A stretch of DNA of 15,984 bases from Sphingoaurantiacus capsulatus (GTDB lineage Bacteria; Pseudomonadota; Alphaproteobacteria; Sphingomonadales; Sphingomonadaceae), in contig NZ_JBHRXV010000017.1 in NCBI RefSeq assembly GCF_042648405.1, positions 1 to 15,984 on the forward strand, read 5' to 3'. Position numbers and translations under genes: made by a program. The notes beneath the pieces are model-generated. The model was given only the letters and a program-made list of their open reading frames with translations, ran no database searches and was not told the origin of the DNA. The stretch's first letter is position 1. Every line of letters starts with the position of its first letter. Below, piece by piece: positions 14,475 through 15,984 of the stretch.

Positions 14475-14615
14475 CAGTTGTGGCCGATTAGGCCCCTGAG
14501 CGAGCAATGGACGCAAAAGGCATCCGGGGACTTCCTTTTCAGGAAGCGTGCCAACTGCCCTTCATAGGGGAGAAGGGCAAAAATCGCCCTGTGGCGCCTG
14601 ATTCATGCACACAAA
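14443..14615 (-). ncRNA. Candidate structured small RNA between ftsK and the ubiH-like gene
   Basis: This 5'-uncertain transcript is inferred from structure and an orphan terminator. The minus strand has an AT-rich promoter-like patch (14615-14645, with CATAAT and TATTTT but no clear -35). Next is a hairpin at 14557-14578 (GCCCTTC/GAAGGGC) whose 8-nt loop is TCCCCTAT. A 6-bp hairpin with a GAAA tetraloop follows at 14531-14546, and one with a CTTTT loop at 14509-14525. CAGTTG/CAACTG (14552-14557 with 14475-14480) and CCCC/GGGG (14526-14529 with 14493-14496) can close around these as a nested multibranch fold, ending in the terminator. Only a 14-codon ORF occurs. The C-rich loop could pair with Shine-Dalgarno sequences, as in many alphaproteobacterial sRNAs. 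It does not look like SRP RNA, tmRNA or RNase P; I do not recognise its family. Confidence 0.6.
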
Positions 14616-14700
14616 ATAGGCACATATATTATGCCGCTTATTTCCTAGGCATCGTCGCGTCGCCCTTGGGCTTTGCCGCGCGGGGGCGTAGGAAGCGGCA

Positions 14701-15927
14701 ATGAACAGCGACGTGATCATCATCGGCGGGGGCCTCGTCGGCATGACGCTGGCCTTGGCGCTCGACAAGCATGGCCTGTCGAGCGTGGTCGTCGACAGCG
14801 CCGACCTGTCGACCACCCTCGCCCCCGGCTTCGACGGCCGCGCCTCGGCGATCGCCAGCGCCTCGGCGCGGATGTTCAAGGCGATCGGCCTGTGGGATTT
14901 GGTCGATGGTCAGGCCTGCGCCATCGACGAGATCCGCGTCACCGACGGCCTGTCGCCGCTGCACCTGCATTTCGACGCGCGCGACGCCGACCTCGGCCCG
15001 CTCGGCTACATGGTCGAGAACCGCCTGTTGCGCGCCGCGCTGATCGAGGCGGCGGCAAAGGCGGCCCACATCAAGGTCCGCGCCCCGGCGCGCTATCAGA
15101 GCGTCGAGCGCACCGCGACCGGCGCCACGGTGACGCTCCACGACGGCACCATCCTGAAGGCGCCGCTGGTCATCGCCGCCGACGGCCGCCGCTCGGCACT
15201 GCGCGAGGCGGCGGGCATCCGCGCCTCTGCGTGGCGCTATGGCCAGACCGCGATCGTCACGATGATCGAGCATGAGCAGTCGCACGGCAACGTCGCCTTC
15301 GAGCTGTTCTATCCGACCGGCCCCTTCGCCATTCTGCCGATGCGCGCCACCGGCGACGCGGCGCCCGGCACCCGCTCGGCGATCGTCTGGTCGGTGGAGA
15401 ATGAGGATGCGCCGGCGATGCTGGCGCTGCCCGAGCGAGCGCTGGCCGCCGAAGTGGCAAAGCGCATGGGCGGCTTCCTCGGCGACGTGAAGCTGATCGC
15501 CCCGGCGTCCTCCTACCCCTTGGGCTTCCACCATGCAGAGCGCTACACCGACACCCGCCTCGCGCTGATCGGCGACGCCGCGCACGGCATCCACCCGATC
15601 GCCGGCCAGGGCTTCAACATGGGGCTGCGCGACGTCGCGGCACTCGCCGAAGTGCTGGTTGATGGCGCCCGCCTCGGCCTCGACCTCGGCGACGCGCAGC
15701 TGCTCGCCCGCTACGAAGGCTGGCGCCGCTTCGACAATATGATGGTGGCGAGCGTGACGGACGCCTTGAACCGCCTGTTCGCCGTGAAGGGCCGCCCCGC
15801 CGCCGCCGTCCGCCGCCTCGGCCTCGCCGCCGTCGAACGCATCCCGCCGCTGAAACGCTTCTTCATGGCGGAGGCGCGCGGCGAGACCGGCGATTTGCCC
15901 AAGCTGCTGCAGGGATTGACCGTCTAG
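14701..15927 (+). CDS. UbiH/UbiF/COQ6-family FAD-dependent monooxygenase
   Basis: This is a flavoprotein hydroxylase of 408 residues, probably acting on the ubiquinone ring precursor at the inner membrane. The N-terminal Rossmann motif is VIIIGGGLVGMTLALAL (GxGxxG at 9-14). Family features follow: DGRASAIA (45-52), MVENRLLR (104-111), the DG motif in VIAADGRRSALR (157-168), and the GD motif in LIGDAAHGIHPIAGQGFNMG (289-308), which is the strong UbiH/COQ6 signature. AGGAAG lies 5 nt before the ATG. Which ring position (C5, C6 or C1) it hydroxylates cannot be told from sequence alone, so no symbol is given. Its promoter must lie in the region shared with the candidate small RNA. Confidence 0.93.
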   Translation: MNSDVIIIGGGLVGMTLALALDKHGLSSVVVDSADLSTTLAPGFDGRASAIASASARMFKAIGLWDLVDGQACAIDEIRVTDGLSPLHLHFDARDADLGPLGYMVENRLLRAALIEAAAKAAHIKVRAPARYQSVERTATGATVTLHDGTILKAPLVIAADGRRSALREAAGIRASAWRYGQTAIVTMIEHEQSHGNVAFELFYPTGPFAILPMRATGDAAPGTRSAIVWSVENEDAPAMLALPERALAAEVAKRMGGFLGDVKLIAPASSYPLGFHHAERYTDTRLALIGDAAHGIHPIAGQGFNMGLRDVAALAEVLVDGARLGLDLGDAQLLARYEGWRRFDNMMVASVTDALNRLFAVKGRPAAAVRRLGLAAVERIPPLKRFFMAEARGETGDLPKLLQGLTV

Positions 15928-15936
15928 GATCAGGAC

Positions 15937-15984
15937 TCATTGATTGAGCCAGAAGATGAAGGCGGCGGCGAAGGCGATTGCTGA
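15937..15984 (-). CDS. C-terminus of a membrane protein, cut by the window edge
   Basis: Read from the window end on the minus strand, 15 codons give SAIAFAAAFIFWLNQ and then TGA. The peptide is strongly hydrophobic, like a last transmembrane helix, and 11 of 15 codons end in G or C, as in real genes here. It converges on the ubiH-like gene across 9 nt. The family cannot be named from so short a piece. A competing plus-strand start at 15956 is less convincing. Confidence 0.4.
   Translation of the reverse strand, partial: SAIAFAAAFIFWLNQ

Noticed and set aside
14562..14603. A 14-codon minus-strand ORF starting MNQAPQGDF within the small-RNA region.
   Set aside because: It is too short, has no clear Shine-Dalgarno sequence, and overlaps the strong 14557-14578 hairpin; RNA structure explains the region better.
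14443..14615. Identity of the candidate RNA as 6S RNA, based on its size and AGTCCCC/CAGGGG segments.
   Set aside because: 6S RNA needs one long hairpin with a central bubble; here the pairing gives several short hairpins with a C-rich loop, so the name is not justified.

Overview
The window is high-GC DNA with dense gene packing and GC-rich third codon positions. The gene families, two intergenic palindromes of the CGTCAT...ATGACG type and the ftsK/lolA/xth neighbourhood suggest an alphaproteobacterium, most likely a sphingomonad-type chromosome. This is judged from pattern, not from a database search. No phage, plasmid, transposase or CRISPR signal is visible.

Layout. (1) 56-3347 is a small catabolic module: an EamA/DMT exporter and a LysR regulator on the minus strand, divergent from a class III PLP enzyme that matches 2,2-dialkylglycine decarboxylase at every active-site position I can recall. 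(2) 3358-4501 holds a DUF1801 protein, tRNA-Arg(ACG) with a strong terminator, and a small lipoprotein. (3) 4502-4710 has no convincing gene but several hairpins. (4) 4711-6653 has a degenerate ThiE/TenI-like gene head-to-head with yggS, which is translationally coupled to a HAD phosphatase and perhaps to a 24-codon ORF. (5) 6682-6750 is a REP-like palindrome. (6) 6815-14364, minus strand, carries ftsK, lolA, xth and a ribA-type GTP cyclohydrolase II. The run is interrupted by a plus-strand CHASE4-GGDEF-EAL gene and a second REP-like palindrome. (7) 14365-14700 has no ORF but holds a structured, terminator-bounded candidate small RNA on the minus strand and a likely ftsK promoter. (8) 14701-15927 is a UbiH/COQ6-type flavin monooxygenase, followed by the tail of a minus-strand membrane protein cut by the window edge.

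How the genes fit together. The first module plausibly lets the cell degrade 2-aminoisobutyrate or related dialkyl amino acids, with the LysR protein as sensor. The rest is mostly housekeeping: chromosome translocation at division (FtsK), lipoprotein trafficking (LolA), base-excision repair (Xth), riboflavin synthesis (RibA), PLP homeostasis (YggS) and quinone biosynthesis (UbiH-like). The most novel-looking element is the unannotated RNA-like locus at about 14443-14615. Next come the intact dialkylglycine decarboxylase module and the non-canonical GGDEF-EAL protein.
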